NCBI GenBank assembly: GCA_963681505.1 | Contig: OY811983.1 | Location: 642,001 to 706,000 of the forward strand | Direction: 5' to 3' | Origin: Eunapius fragilis | Lineage: Eukaryota; Porifera; Demospongiae; Spongillida; Spongillidae | DNA: 64,000 nucleotides | Part shown: in pieces, positions 10,382-22,400 of the stretch | Position numbering within the stretch: the first letter of the stretch is position 1 | Layout: each line of letters begins with the position of its first letter | Notes under the pieces: generated by a model | What the model saw: the letters and a program-made list of their open reading frames with translations, nothing else | What the model was told of the DNA's origin: nothing | Databases searched by the model: none | Position numbers and translations under genes: made by a program

Positions 10382-10487
10382 CGTGGGCGTGGACAATGTG
10401 GCGCATGTAGCGCTGGGCTTGCGAGGTGCATCGCTTGGTAACGGCGCCAGGTGGTGAATTGATGGTCAGTAAGGGCGCCCGTGAGCC
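10382..10487 (-). CDS. Internal exon of the minus-strand gene (106 nt, phase 0 to 1)
   Basis: On the minus strand a strong pyrimidine tract and acceptor (CTTCCTTCCCTCGCTTATGC followed by ATGCAG) precede the segment, and GTGAGC follows it. The frame set by the upstream exon (phase 0) is open throughout and gives 35 residues that include VTKRCTSQAQRYMRHIVHAH, plus one extra base. That base completes a valine codon with the first two bases of the exon at 8230, or a glycine codon with the 45-nt exon. Cys and several His near the end could bind metal together with the CFQC pair of the upstream exon; that is inference. No known family recognised. Confidence 0.5.
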
Positions 10488-10867
<380 letters not shown>

Positions 10868-10978
10868 CTGCCAGCGGATGGTAAAGGCGTCATGGCACTG
10901 GAAACAGCACAGTTCCTGCGTGTCTCTGGCGTTGTACAGTGCCATGAGGGAGTCTCGTAACCCAGCACGGGTTAGCGG
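10868..10978 (-). CDS. Internal exon of the minus-strand gene with a CxxC motif (111 nt, phase 0-0)
   Basis: On the minus strand the segment is preceded by TTATACCTCTCCATGTAG (pyrimidine-rich acceptor; an in-frame stop lies in the acceptor itself, so the exon cannot extend further) and followed by a perfect donor GTAAGG. It encodes exactly 37 residues, including a helical-looking part (LRDSLMALYNARDTQEL) and then CCFQCHDAFTIRW. The CxxC-H pattern could be half of a zinc site. Upstream exons must exist or the gene is partial; I could not place a first exon between here and 14 kb. Length, phase and both splice signals agree with the next exon downstream. Confidence 0.5.
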
Positions 10979-11311
10979 CTACATGGAGAGGTATAATGAC
11001 CATGGAAAGTGCCTATATACACACTAACTCACAAGAACGTTTGCATTCACAACAATTGCCATTGCATAGAGTTTTTGAAAAAAAACGAATTTTTAAAATT
11101 AATCGCGATCTTATATAGCATGCATGGGTACCCGATGGTTTAGCAGCTAACTAGTTGGGCGTGGATATATGTAACGAATGAAATGCATGCATGCATGCAA
11201 TTATATATAGTCTGTGTTCTCTGAGTCTATGAGGTGAAGAACAGTATATATGAGGGACATCTTCAGGTAGGAGAGTTCAAGTTGCTTCGAAATCGGTATT
11301 CATTCGTAAAA

Positions 11312-11563
11312 GGGTCCTTTCGCTATAGATTTTTTTCTATTCGTTAATTTGTACTTCATCCGTTACGGAGATGTAGTGCGTGCACGGTTTCCCGCTCGAT
11401 TCGCGCCAATGATTTTGGCGCCGCCTCCACACAGTGAAATCATAGATATTTGAAGTAATACTATGCCTAAATCATTGTCGTTAATTGTGCGGGAAACCAT
11501 CCTGCACACACTTTGCTGAAGTACAAATTAACGAAACAGAACAAATCAATAGCGACAGGTCTC
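11312..11563. mobile_element. MITE-like element with about 80-bp imperfect terminal inverted repeats
   Basis: The left arm (about 11312-11395), with TTCGCTATAGATTTTTTTCT then TTCGTTAATTTGTACTTCA and GGTTTCCCGC, is matched in reverse by the right arm (about 11489-11563), with GCGGGAAACC, TGAAGTACAAATTAACGAA and AATCAATAGCGA. The arms are diverged, with the best match over the TCGTTAATTTGTACTTCA core. A small hairpin (GCGCCAA...TTGGCGC) sits inside. I could not define a target duplication. No coding capacity. Confidence 0.65.
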
Positions 11564-11617
11564 TATGTATGACTCCTGCCGGAGTCAAGCATCTCAAAAT
11601 GTATGACTCCTGCAGGC
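11564..11617. repeat. Isolated seed of satellite C (about 1.5 units)
   Basis: The words ATGACTCCTGCCGGAGTCAA and, one period later, ATGACTCCTGCAGG match satellite C, whose main array begins 11 kb to the right. It lies between the inverted-repeat element at 11312-11563 and the hAT-like end at 11618, which cuts the second unit within its palindrome. Confidence 0.85.
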
Positions 11618-11660
11618 CAGGGGCGGAAGCTTGTCATATTTGGGGGGGCTAGAACAATCG
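11618..11660. mobile_element. Solo hAT-like left end
   Basis: CAGGGGCGGAAGCTTG followed by a run of G matches the terminal type of the element at 8989-9354. I found no matching right end downstream, so only the left terminus can be supported. The true extent is unknown. Confidence 0.4.
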
Positions 11661-11780
11661 ATAATTATATTCATGATCACATCGTTACAAAGCATCAGTA
11701 AAACTACAGTACTACCGAAGTACACAGGAAAATGTTTTATCATCCAGCCTTGGGTTTTTACGGTGGTTTTTAACAAAAAG

Positions 11781-12017
11781 CATCCTGGAATTGAGCGAAT
11801 ATCGTAAAAACCATCCTGAGATTTGGCGTCCAGGGTGGGTATAGCTTAAAAACCATGCTGGTTTTGTCGAACAAAGTTGAGCTCATATTTATTCATTGCT
11901 TCAACATGGTTTTTGTTCGACAAACCCAGCATGGTTTTTAGGCCATTCCCACCCTGGAGGCCAAATCCCAGGATGGTTTTTGCGATATTCCCATGCTAGA
12001 CGCTCAATTCCAGGATG
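11781..12017. mobile_element. Fold-back element with about 90-100-bp arms
   Basis: The left arm (11781-11872; CATCCTGGAATTGAGCG ... AAAAACCATGCTGG ... GTCGAAC) and right arm (11915-12017; GTTCGACAAACCCAGCATGG ... CGCTCAATTCCAGGATG) are inverted copies with scattered differences and about 11 extra bases in the right arm. A 42-bp loop separates them. The word ACCATCCTGG or ACCATGCTGG recurs inside each arm. No coding capacity and no clear target duplication. Confidence 0.75.
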
Positions 12018-13086
12018 GTCCGGCCGTCCTGAAACTGTTTGCATGGTTATACAGCTTATCAATAATCTATGCAATGTTTGGTCATTTTAAAAGACACTGG
12101 TGCAATGGCTGAACAAACAGCATCATGTTGACCATACTCAATGACAATGAAATTATAACGTAAGATAGAATTTTCTAAAGTCTAATTTAACAAGGCTGTA
12201 ATAATGATAGTGCTGGTCCTGGTTGAACTCCTGTTACCATCCTAATATAGATGCTATCCTGATTTATGTCGTGGGACATGTTAAACTAAGCCAGCATCCA
12301 CGTTTCACTCACCATTTTAAAACATTTCTTTTCCACTGACCACAATATTCCTGTATCAACAGGCACTGATTGCAGGAGAACCTCAGCTCTGCAGAGGGTT
12401 CCAGTTGCACATGGGGGGGGGGAGGGAGGTACTGGTACAAAACATCCCTTTTATCCCCTACTGTTAATTGAACTTTTGTTCTTCACAATAAAGTGACCTG
12501 CCATTTTGAGTTCAAACTGGTAACAGGATTTTGTGCTGCCAAACCTATATTTCAACCACTAAAGTATTAGCTGACCATCCTCATCTTGAATCTAACCTAT
12601 AATTTTTCAACAACAATAAACCGAGTGTGGTTTATATTTTCAGAATTCGGCTGTCCTTAAAGAAGCAATGCTGGAGATAAAAACTTTTTTACATATGTCA
12701 TCATCAAAGAGTGCAAGACCTTCACTGATCAAAGATTATGGAGTTGATCTAGTAAGGTGCACATGATGAATGTAACTTTGCACATTTTTCATTTGAATTG
12801 GCAGTGCATACTAACAGCATATGTGCACATACTACATACAATATAATTCTCACCTCATCAGGGGGGTGAGATAGCCAAGAGATGTTGTGTTAATGATCTG
12901 ATCTAGAGCTTTTTATCTTACTTCATCATCCCTTCTCTCCCACTCCATTGCCTCTCCTGTCTCCATACTCTCCAGAGTGCATGTACTGACACACTCACCT
13001 ACAGAACACCAGGCCAGCAGCCATTCAGGATAAGATGGACCAGTTTATTGGCACAGGTAGAAGGGTATTTGGCCTTGCTTGGGACC
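12018..13086. other. Unannotated low-copy DNA
   Basis: AT-rich sequence with no open frame of note, no RNA gene and no repeat that I can support. A G run near 12413-12421 is the only low-complexity spot. Confidence 0.4.
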
Positions 13087-13180
13087 CTAGTGAGGTGGGT
13101 GTGGTTAACTCTAGTGAGGTGGGTGAGGTTACCGCTAGTGAGGTGGGTGTGGTTAACTCTAGGAGGTGGGTGTGGTTACA
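13087..13180. repeat. 24-bp minisatellite, four copies
   Basis: CTAGTGAGGTGGGTGTGGTT with four more bases starts at 13087, 13111, 13135 and, slightly shortened, 13159. The top strand is G-rich. Confidence 0.9.
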
Positions 13181-14302
13181 TTTATCGTGATGGTGTGTGA
13201 TCATCTTTGCATGACTTTGTGACAAGGGCTCATGGGTCTATTTCACCTTTTATTTTTGTTTGTTAACTATTCTATTTTATACACGGTGTCTATGCTCCTA
13301 GGAATCTGTGCTATTTATCTTTTGTGATATTACATGTAGATCTACCACTCTGTAAACCTACTTTTGTATATAAGCCCGGCAGGAATATTATTCCTGCTTT
13401 ATCCCTAAAGATAAAGATCAGGGCCCTGGAAATTTTATATAACAAAGGAAGGTAATAAATAGTAAGTCCTAAGTCTTTTTAAACCTCTCAATGGTACACA
13501 CTCATAGCTTCAGCGTATATAGTGATTGGCATGGGATAGTTGTGAGTGTTGTGTCTGTATGAGTGTGTGAGTGTGTAAATGGATGCATGTAATGGAATAT
13601 GGGACATGAGGCATGGTACGTCATGATGTGGCAGGTACTGTGAGACAGGAATAAATAGTCCAGTACATACAACACATTAATCCAGTACACACAACCAATG
13701 GGGGCAGGGGTTGGGAGGGGAGCCTTCCTCTGAAAAAATTGTTGGGGCCTTTGCCCCCATGGCCCCCATGCTCCTATACCACTGTGTATAAAACACACAA
13801 TCCAGTTACACACGTGAAAAACAATATAAATAGTTGAGAAAGAGGGTTGGATAGTAAGCCAGTGAAAGCACTGTAACCAAAAAAGTTCAAATAGACAAAG
13901 CTTATGAGTGAATCCATGTAGCACATAACAATTTACAGGGTGTACAGCAAGGGGAAAGAATAGTGGAAAGAGTGTTTATAACTGAGTGTGACGTGAGACG
14001 TGTGTATGTGTTGGTTCATGGGTGTGTGTGTGCCAGCCATGCAGATGAAATGAAAAACGGTGGGCGTTTAAAATTTATGTGCCAGCAGAATGTAAATCCC
14101 GACAATAAGGAATGGTTACATGTGTTCCAGCCTAGCTGCGCTGCATGTGTCTCTAACTCGACCACGCCTCTCCCATAGCCTAGCTGATACACCGTGCACT
14201 ATATCTCATGGCTCTGACGTACTGTTATAGGTTGTGAGCCTATAAATGGCCACGCAATGAGTGGCACCCAAAGAGTATGACCGAATCGACAGGGACATAT
14301 AT
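13181..14302. other. Unannotated DNA, possibly including a LINE-like 3' tail
   Basis: At about 13375-13425 GGCAGGAATATTATTCCTGC is followed by TTTATCCCTAAAGATAAAGA, a pattern I associate with 3' tails of non-LTR retrotransposons; I did not find reverse transcriptase sequence next to it. The rest (13.45-14.3 kb) holds GT-rich stretches but no supported gene. Confidence 0.25.
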
Positions 14303-14384
14303 ACGGTGCGTACTACCAGTACCGATACGCGCGCACAACAATATATTGTTGTGCGCGCGTATCGGTACTGGTAGTACGCACCGT
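14303..14384. repeat. Perfect 82-bp palindrome next to the satellite A array
   Basis: Each 41-nt arm is the exact reverse complement of the other with no spacer; the centre is ACAACAATATATTGTTGT and the outer ends read ACGGTGCGTACTACC and its complement. There is no flanking direct repeat. About 145 bp separate it from the first clear satellite A unit. It could be a cruciform-forming element, the footprint of a fold-back event, or a fold-back artefact of sequencing or assembly. Confidence 0.9.
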
Positions 14385-14529
14385 GTTTTGTAAGGTGATG
14401 GTAGCTGAATCCCACGCATTTTGATCGCTTAACGAATCTTGTTCGTTATAGAAGAGAACCACTGACGTTTGTAAGGATGGAACGCCAAATGAGTCACAAA
14501 TGAGTGATAAATTTATCGACAGCTTTTGA

Positions 14530-17500
14530 TCATTGTTCGTTCCATTAATACGGATCGCAACTCCACTAGTTTGTTCAATTAACACCTTGGTGGGAAGATA
14601 GCCAATTTTCTCCCATTGAAATGTATGGGAGGGAACTACTAATCTATTCGCATCGTACAGCCAAACCAATGAGCTGAATATAGAGCAGGTATCATTTAGA
14701 GAAAGAAAACAGGTTACTCGTTCGTTCCATGAATAAGGATCGCAACTCCTCTAGGTTGTGAAATTATCAACTTCGTGGGAAGATAGCCAATTCTCTCCCA
14801 TGGAAATGTATAGGAGGGAACCACTAATCTATTTGCATCGTACAGCCAAACGAATTAGCCGATTGAAGAGTAGGCATTATTTAGAGAAAGAAAACAGGTT
14901 ACTCGTATGTTATATGAAAAAGGATCGCAACTCCACTGGCTTGTGAAATTACCACCATAGTGGAAAGATAGCCAATTTTCTCCCATAGAAATGTATGGGA
15001 GGGAATCACTAATCTTTTCGCATCGTATAGCCAAACCAATCAGCTGATTGATAAGGAAGCAATATTTAGAGAAACAAAACAGGTTACTCGTACGTTCCAT
15101 GAATAAGTATCGCGAGTCCACTTGGTTGTTAAATTATTACCATGGTGGGACGATAGCCAATTTTCTCCCGTAGAAATATAAGGGAGGGAACCACTAATCT
15201 TTTCGCATCGTATAGCCAAACCAATTAGCCGATAGAAGAGTAGGTATTATTCAGAGAAAGAAAACAGGTTACTCGTACGTTCTGTGAAAAAGGATCGCAA
15301 CTCCACTAAGTTGTTAAATTACCACCATTGTGGGAAGATAGCCAATTTTCTCCATTAGAAATGTATGGGAGGGAACCACTAATTTATTTGCATCGAATAG
15401 CCAAACCAATGAACTGAATATGGAGGAGGCATTATTTAAAGAAAGAAAACAGGTTACTCGTTCGTTCCATGAAGTAGGAATGCAACTCCACTAGTTTGTT
15501 TAATTAACACCTTGGTGGGAAGATAGCCAATTTTCACCCATAGAAATGTATGGGAGGGAACCACTAATCTATTTGCATCGTACAGCCAAACCAATGAGCT
15601 GAATATATAGGAGGCATTATTTAGATAAAGAAAACAGGATACCCGTTCGTTACATGAATATACATCGCAACTCCACTAGTTTGTTGAATTAACACATTGG
15701 TTGGAACATAGCCAATTTTCTCCCATATAAATGTATGGGAGGGAACTACTAATCTATTTGCATGGTACAGCCAAACCAATGAGCTGAATATAGAGGAGGC
15801 ATTATTTTGAGAAAGAAAACAGGTTACTCGTTCGTACCATGAATACCGATCGCAACTCCACAAGTTTGTTTAATTCACACTATGGTGGGAAGGTAGCCAG
15901 TTTTCACCCATAGAAATATATGGGAGGGAACCAGTAATCTATTTGCATCGCACAGCCAAACCAATGAGCTGAATGTACAGGAGGCATTATTTAGAGAAAG
16001 AAAACAGGTTACTCGTTCGTTCCATGAATACATATCGCAACTCCACTAGTTTGTTAAATTAACACCTTGTTTGGAACATAGCCAATTTTCTCCCATAGAA
16101 ATGTATGGGAGGGAACCACTAATCTATTTGCATCGTACAGTCAAACCAATAAGCTGAATATATAGGAGGCATTATTCAGAGAAAGAAAACAGGTTACTCG
16201 TTCGTTCCATGAATACATATCGCAAATCCATAAGTTTGTTAAATTAACACCTTGGTTGGAACATAGCCAATTTTCTCCCATAGAAATGTAAGGGAGTGAA
16301 CCACTAATCTATTTGCATCGTACAGCCAAACCAATGAGCTGAATATATAGGAGGCAATATTTAGAGAAAGAAAACAGGTTACACGTTCGTTCCATGAAGA
16401 AGGATCGCAACTCCACTAGTTTGTTTAATTAAGACCTTGGTGGGAAGATAGGCAATTTTCACCCATAGAAATGTATGGGAGGGAACCACTAATCTATTTA
16501 CATCGTACAGCCAAACCAATGAGCTGAATGTATAGGAGGCATTATTTAGAGAAAGAAAACAAGTTACTCGTTCGATCCATGAAGTAGGATCGCAACTCCA
16601 CAAGTTTGTTTAATTAACTCCTTGGTGGGAAGATAGCCAATTTTCACCCATAGAAATGTATGGGAGGGAACCACTAATCTATTTGCATCGTACAGCCAAA
16701 CCAATGAGCTGAATGTATAGGAGGCATTAATTAGAGAAAGAAAACAGGTTACTCGTTCGTTCCATGAATACATATCGCAACTCCACTAGTTTGTTAAATT
16801 AACACCTTTGTTGGAACATAGCTAATTTACTCCCATAGAAATGTATGGGAGGGAACCACTAATCTATTTGCATCGCACAGCCACACCAATGAGCTGAATA
16901 TATAGGAAGCATTATTGAGAAAAAGAAAACAGGTTACTCGTTTGTTCCATGAATGTATATCGCAACTCCACTAGTTTGTATAATTAACACCTTGGTTGGA
17001 ACATAGCCAATTTTCTCCCATAGAAATGTATGGGAGGGAACCACTATTCTATTTGCATGGTATAGCCAAACCAATGAGCTGATAATCGAGGAGGCATTAT
17101 TATTAGAAAGAAAACAGGTTACTCGTTCGTTCCGTGAAGTAGGATCGCAAATCCACAAGTTTGTTTAATTAACACCTTGGTTGGAACATAGCCAATTATC
17201 TCCCATAGAAATGTATGGGAGGGAACCACTAATCTATTTGCATCGCACAGCCACACCAATGAGCTGAATATATAGGAAGCATTATTTAGAAAAAGAAAAC
17301 AGGTTACTCGTTCGTGCCATGAATATATATCGCAACTCCACTAGTTTGTATAATTAACATCTTGGTCGGAACATAGCCAATTTTCTCCCATAGAAATGTA
17401 TGGGAGGGAACCACTAATCTATTTGCATGGTACAGCCAAACCAATGAGCTGATAATAGAGGAGGCATTATTTTTAGAAAGAAAACAGGTTACTCGTTCGT

Positions 17501-19401
17501 TCCGTGAAGTAGGATCGCAACTCCACAAGTTTGTTTAATTAACACCTTGGTTGGAACATAGCCAAATTTCTCCCATAGAAATGTATGGGAGGGAACCACT
17601 AATCTACTTGCATCGCACAGCCACACCAATGAGCTGAATATATAGGAAGCATTATTTAGAGAAAGAAAACAGGTTAGTCGTTCGTTCCATGAATACATGT
17701 CACAACTCCACTAGTTTGTTAAATTAACACCTTGGTTGGAACATACAGGTTACTCGTTCGTTCCATGAAGTAGGATCGCAACTCCTCTAGTTTGTTTAAT
17801 TAAAACCTTGGTGGGAAGATAGCCAATTTTCACCCATAGAAATGTATGGGAGGGAACCACTAATCTAATTGCATCGTACAGCCAAACCAATGAGCTGAAT
17901 GTATAGGAGGCATTATTTAGAGAAAGAAAACAGGTTAGTTGTTCGTTCCATGAATACAAATCGCAACTCCACTAGTTTGTTAAATTAACACATTGGTTGG
18001 AACATAGCCAATTTTCTCCCATAGAAATATATGGGAAGGAACCACTAATCTATTTGCATCGTACAGCCAAACCAATGAGCTGAATATGTAGGAAGCATTA
18101 TTAAGAGAAAGAAAACAGGTTACTTGTTCGTTCCATGAATACATGTCGCAACTCCACTAGTTTGTTAAATTAACACCTAGGTTGGAACATAGCCAATTTT
18201 CTCCCACAGAAATGTATGGGAGGGAACCACTAATCTATTTCCATCGTACATCCAAACCAATAAGCTGAATATATAGGAGGCATTAGTTTTAGAAAGAAAA
18301 CAGGTTACTCGTTCGTTCCGTGACGTAGGATCGCAACTCCACAAGTTTGTTTAATTAACACCTTGGTTGGAACATAGCCAATTTTCTCCCATACAAATGT
18401 ATGGGAGGGAACGAGTAATCTATTTGCATCGTACAGCCAAACTAATGAGCTGAATATATAGGAAGCATTATTAAGAGAAAGAAAACAGGTTTGTTATTCG
18501 TTCCATGAATACATGTCGCAACTCCACTAGTTTGTTCATTTAACACCTTGGTTGGAACATAGCCAATTTTCTCCCTTACAAAGGTATGGGAGGGAACCAC
18601 TAATCTATTTGCATGGTACAGCCAAACCAATGAGCTGATTATAGAGGTGGCATTATTTTGAGAAAGAAAACAGGTTACTCGTTCGTTCCATGATGTAGGA
18701 TCGCAACTCCACTAGTTTGTTTAATTAACACCTTGGTGGGAATATAGATAATTTTCACCCATAGAAATGTATGGGAGGGAACCACTAATCTATTTGCATC
18801 ATACGGCCAAACCAATGAGCTGAATATATAGGAGGCATTATTGGGAGAAAGAAAACAGGTTACTCGTTCCTTCCATGAATATATATCGCAACTCAACTAG
18901 TTTTTTAAATCAATACCTTGGTTGGAACATAGCAAATTTTCTCCCATAGAAATGTATGGGAAGGAACCACTAATCTATTTGCATCGTACAGCCAAACCAA
19001 TGAGCTGTATATATAGGAAGCGTTATTTAGAGAAAGAAAACAGGTTACTCGTTCGTTCCATGAATACATGTCGCAACTCCACTAGTTTGTTACATTAACA
19101 CCTTGATTGGAACATAGCCAATTTTCTCCCATAGAAATGTATGGGAGGGAAAAATAATCTATTTGCATCGTACAGCCAAACCAATAAGCTGATTATAGAG
19201 GAGGCATTATTTTGAGAAAGAAAACAGGTTACTCGTTCGTTCCATGAAGTAGTATCGCAACTCCACAAGTTTGTTTAATTTACACCTTGGTGGGAAGATA
19301 GCCAATTTTCACCCATAGAAATGTATGGGAGGGAACCACTAATCTATTTGCATAGTGCAGCCAAATCAATGAGCTGAATGTACAGTAGGCATTATTTAGA
19401 G
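14530..19401 (-). repeat. Satellite A, left array (185-bp monomer, about 26 copies)
   Basis: The word ATGTATGGGAGGGAAC recurs every 185 bp (for example 14621, 14806, 14991, 15176, 15361, 15546). Each monomer carries a hairpin (CTCCCATA, loop GAAATG, TATGGGAG), the motif TTACTCGTTCGTTCCATGAA and CAGCCAAACCAATGAGCTGA. Monomers are moderately diverged and show local pairs 370 bp apart (for example 16.93 and 17.30 kb). One copy near 17.75 kb is cut to about 76 bp. Minus-strand frames of 60-75 residues recur because monomers are alike; 185 is not a multiple of three and no frame is kept, so they are not genes. The array stops mid-monomer at satellite B. A degraded unit may precede it at 14.4-14.53 kb. 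Confidence 0.95.
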
Positions 19402-22400
19402 AGGTCCAAACGAATTTCTCCGAACTGCTCCCGCGGGAGCAATTGGGGGCAATTGGTCCAAATGAATTGCTCTGAATCGCTCCTGCGGGAGCAATTGGGA
19501 GCAATTGGTCCAAGCGAATTGCTCCGAATGGCTCCCGCGGGAGCAATTGGGAGCAATTGGTCCAACCGAATCGCTCCGAATTGCTCCCGTGGGAGCAATT
19601 GGGAGCAATTGTTCCTAACCAATTTCTCCGAATTGCTCCAGCGGGAGCGATTGGGAGCAATTGTTCCAATCCAATTGCTCCGAATTGCTCAAGTGGGAGC
19701 AATTGATCCAAACGAATTGCTCCGAATCGCTCCCGCGGGAGCAAATGGGAGCAATTGGTCCAAACGATTTGCTCCGAATCGCTCCCGCGAGAGCAATTGG
19801 TCCAATCCAATTTCTCCGAATTGCTCCAGCAAGAGCATTTGGTCCATACGAATTGCTCCGAATCGCTCCCACAGGAGCAATTGGGAGCAATTTGGTCCAA
19901 ACGAATTGATTCGAATCGCTCCAGCGGGAGCAATTGGGAGCAATTGGTTCAAACGAATTGCTCCGAATTGCTCCCGCGGGAGCAATTGGAGCAATTGGTC
20001 CAAACGAATTGCTCCGAATTGCTCCCGCGGGAGCAATTGTTCCTAACCAATGTCTCCGAATTGCTCCAGCGGTAGTGATTGGGAGCAAGTGGTCCAAACC
20101 AATTGCTCCGAATTGCTCCCGAGGGAGCAATTGTGAGCAATTGGTCTAAACGAATTGCTCCGAATTGCTCCTGCGAGCACAATTGGTCCAATCCAATTGC
20201 TACGAATTGCTCCAGCGGGAGCAATCGGTCCAAACGAATTACTCCGAATCACTCCCGCGGGAGCAATTGGGAGCAATTGGTCCAAACGAATTGTTCCCAA
20301 TCGCTCCCGCTGGAGCAATTGGGAGCAATTGGTCCAAACGAATTGCTCCCAATCGCTCTCGCTGGAGCAATTGGGAGCAATTGTTCCAAACAAATTGCTC
20401 CGAATTGCTCCTGCGGGAGCAATTGGTCCAAACATATTGCTCCGAATCGCTCCCGCGGGAGCAATAGGGAGCAATTGATCCAAACAAATTGCTCCGAATT
20501 GCTCCTGCGGAAGCAATTGGTCCAAACGAATTGCTCCGAATCGCTCCCGCGGGAGCATATGGGAGCATTTTGTCCAACCGAATCGCTCCGATTTGCTCCC
20601 GCGGGAGCAATTGGGAGCAATTGTTCCTAACCAATTTCTCCCAATTGCTCCAGCGGGAGCGATTGGGAGCAATTGGTACAAACGAATTGCTCCGAATAGC
20701 TCCCGCGGGAGCAATTGGGAGCAATTGGTTTAAATGAATTGCTCCGAATTGCTCCCGCGGGAGCGATTGGGAGCAATTGGTCTTAACGAATTGCTCCGAA
20801 TTGCTCCCGCGGGAGCAATTGTTCCTAACCAATTTCTCCGGATTGCTCCAGCGGGAGGGATTGGGAGCAATTGGTCCAAACGAGTTGCTCTGAATTGCTC
20901 CCGCGGGAGCAATTGGGAGCAATTGGTCCAAACGAATTGCTCCGAATTGTTTTCGCGGGAGCAATTGGGAGCAATTGGTCGAAATGAATTGCTCCGAATC
21001 GCTCCCGCGGGAGCAATTGTGAGCAATTGGTCCAAACAAATTGCTCCGAATTGCTGCCGCGGGAGCAATTGGGAGCAATTGGTCTAAACAAATTGCTCCG
21101 AATTGCTCCCGCGGGAGCAATTGGTCCAAACGAATTGCTCCGAATCGTTCCCACGGGAGCAATAGGGAGCAATTGGTTCAAACAAATTGCTCCGAATTGC
21201 TCCAGCGGGAGCGATTGGGAGCAATTGGTCCAAACGAATTGCCCCGAATTGCTCCCGCGGGAGCAAATGGGATCAATTGGTCCAAACGAATTGCTCCGAA
21301 ATGCTCCCGCGGGAGCAATTGGGTGCAATTGGTCCAAACGAATTGCTCTGAATCGTTCCCACGGGAGCAATTGGGAGCAATTGGTCCAACTGAATCGCTC
21401 CGAATTGCTCCCGCGGGAGCAATTGGTAGCAATTGTTCCTAACAAATTTCTCCGAATTGCTCCAGCGGGAGCAATTGGGAGCAATTGGTCCAAACAAATT
21501 GCTCCGAACTGCTCCCGCGGGAGCAATTGGGAGCAATTGGTCCAACTGAATCGCTCCGAATTGCTCTTGCGGGAGCAATTGGGAGCAATTGTTCCTAACC
21601 AATTTCACCGAATTGCTCCAGCGGGAGCGATTGGGAGCAATTGGTCCAAACGAATTGCTCCGAATTGCTCCCGCGGGAGCAATTGGGGGCAATTGGTCCA
21701 AATGAATTGCTCCGAATCGCTCCCGCGGGAGCAATTGAGAGCAATTGGTCCAAGCGAATTGCTCCGTATCGCTCCCGCGGGAGCAATTGGGAGCAATTGG
21801 TCCAACCGAATCGCTCCGAATTGCTCCCGCGGGAGCAATAGGTCCAAACAAATTGCTCCGAATCGCTCCTGCGGGAGCAATAGGGAACAAATGGTCCAAA
21901 CAAATTGCTCCGAATTGCTCCCGCGGGAGCAATTGGTCCAAGCGAATTGCTCCGAATCGCTCCTGCGGGAGCAATAGGGAGCTATTGGTCCAAACAAATT
22001 GCTCCGAATTGCTCCAGCGTGAGAAATTGGGAGCACTTGGTCCAAACGAATTGCTCCGAATCGCTCCCGCGAGAGCAATTGGTCCAATCCAATTGCTCCG
22101 AATTGCTCCAGCGGGAGCAATTGATCCAAACAAATTGCTCCGAATCGCTCCCACGGGAGCAATTGGGAGCAATTCGGAGCAATTCGTTAGGACCAATATC
22201 TCCCAATTGCTCCCGCGGGAGCAATTCGGAGCAATTCGTTTGGACCAATTGCTCCCAATCGCTCCCGCGGAAGCAATTCGGAGCAATTCGTTTGGACCTA
22301 TTGCTCTCGCGGGAGCAATTGGGAGCAATTGGTCAAAACGACTTGCTCCGAATTGCTCCCGCGGGAGCAATTGTTCCTAACCAATTTCTCCGAATTGCTC

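Noticed and set aside
11896-12090. 64-codon plus-strand frame
   Set aside because: It lies within the fold-back element's right arm and its flank and has no other support.
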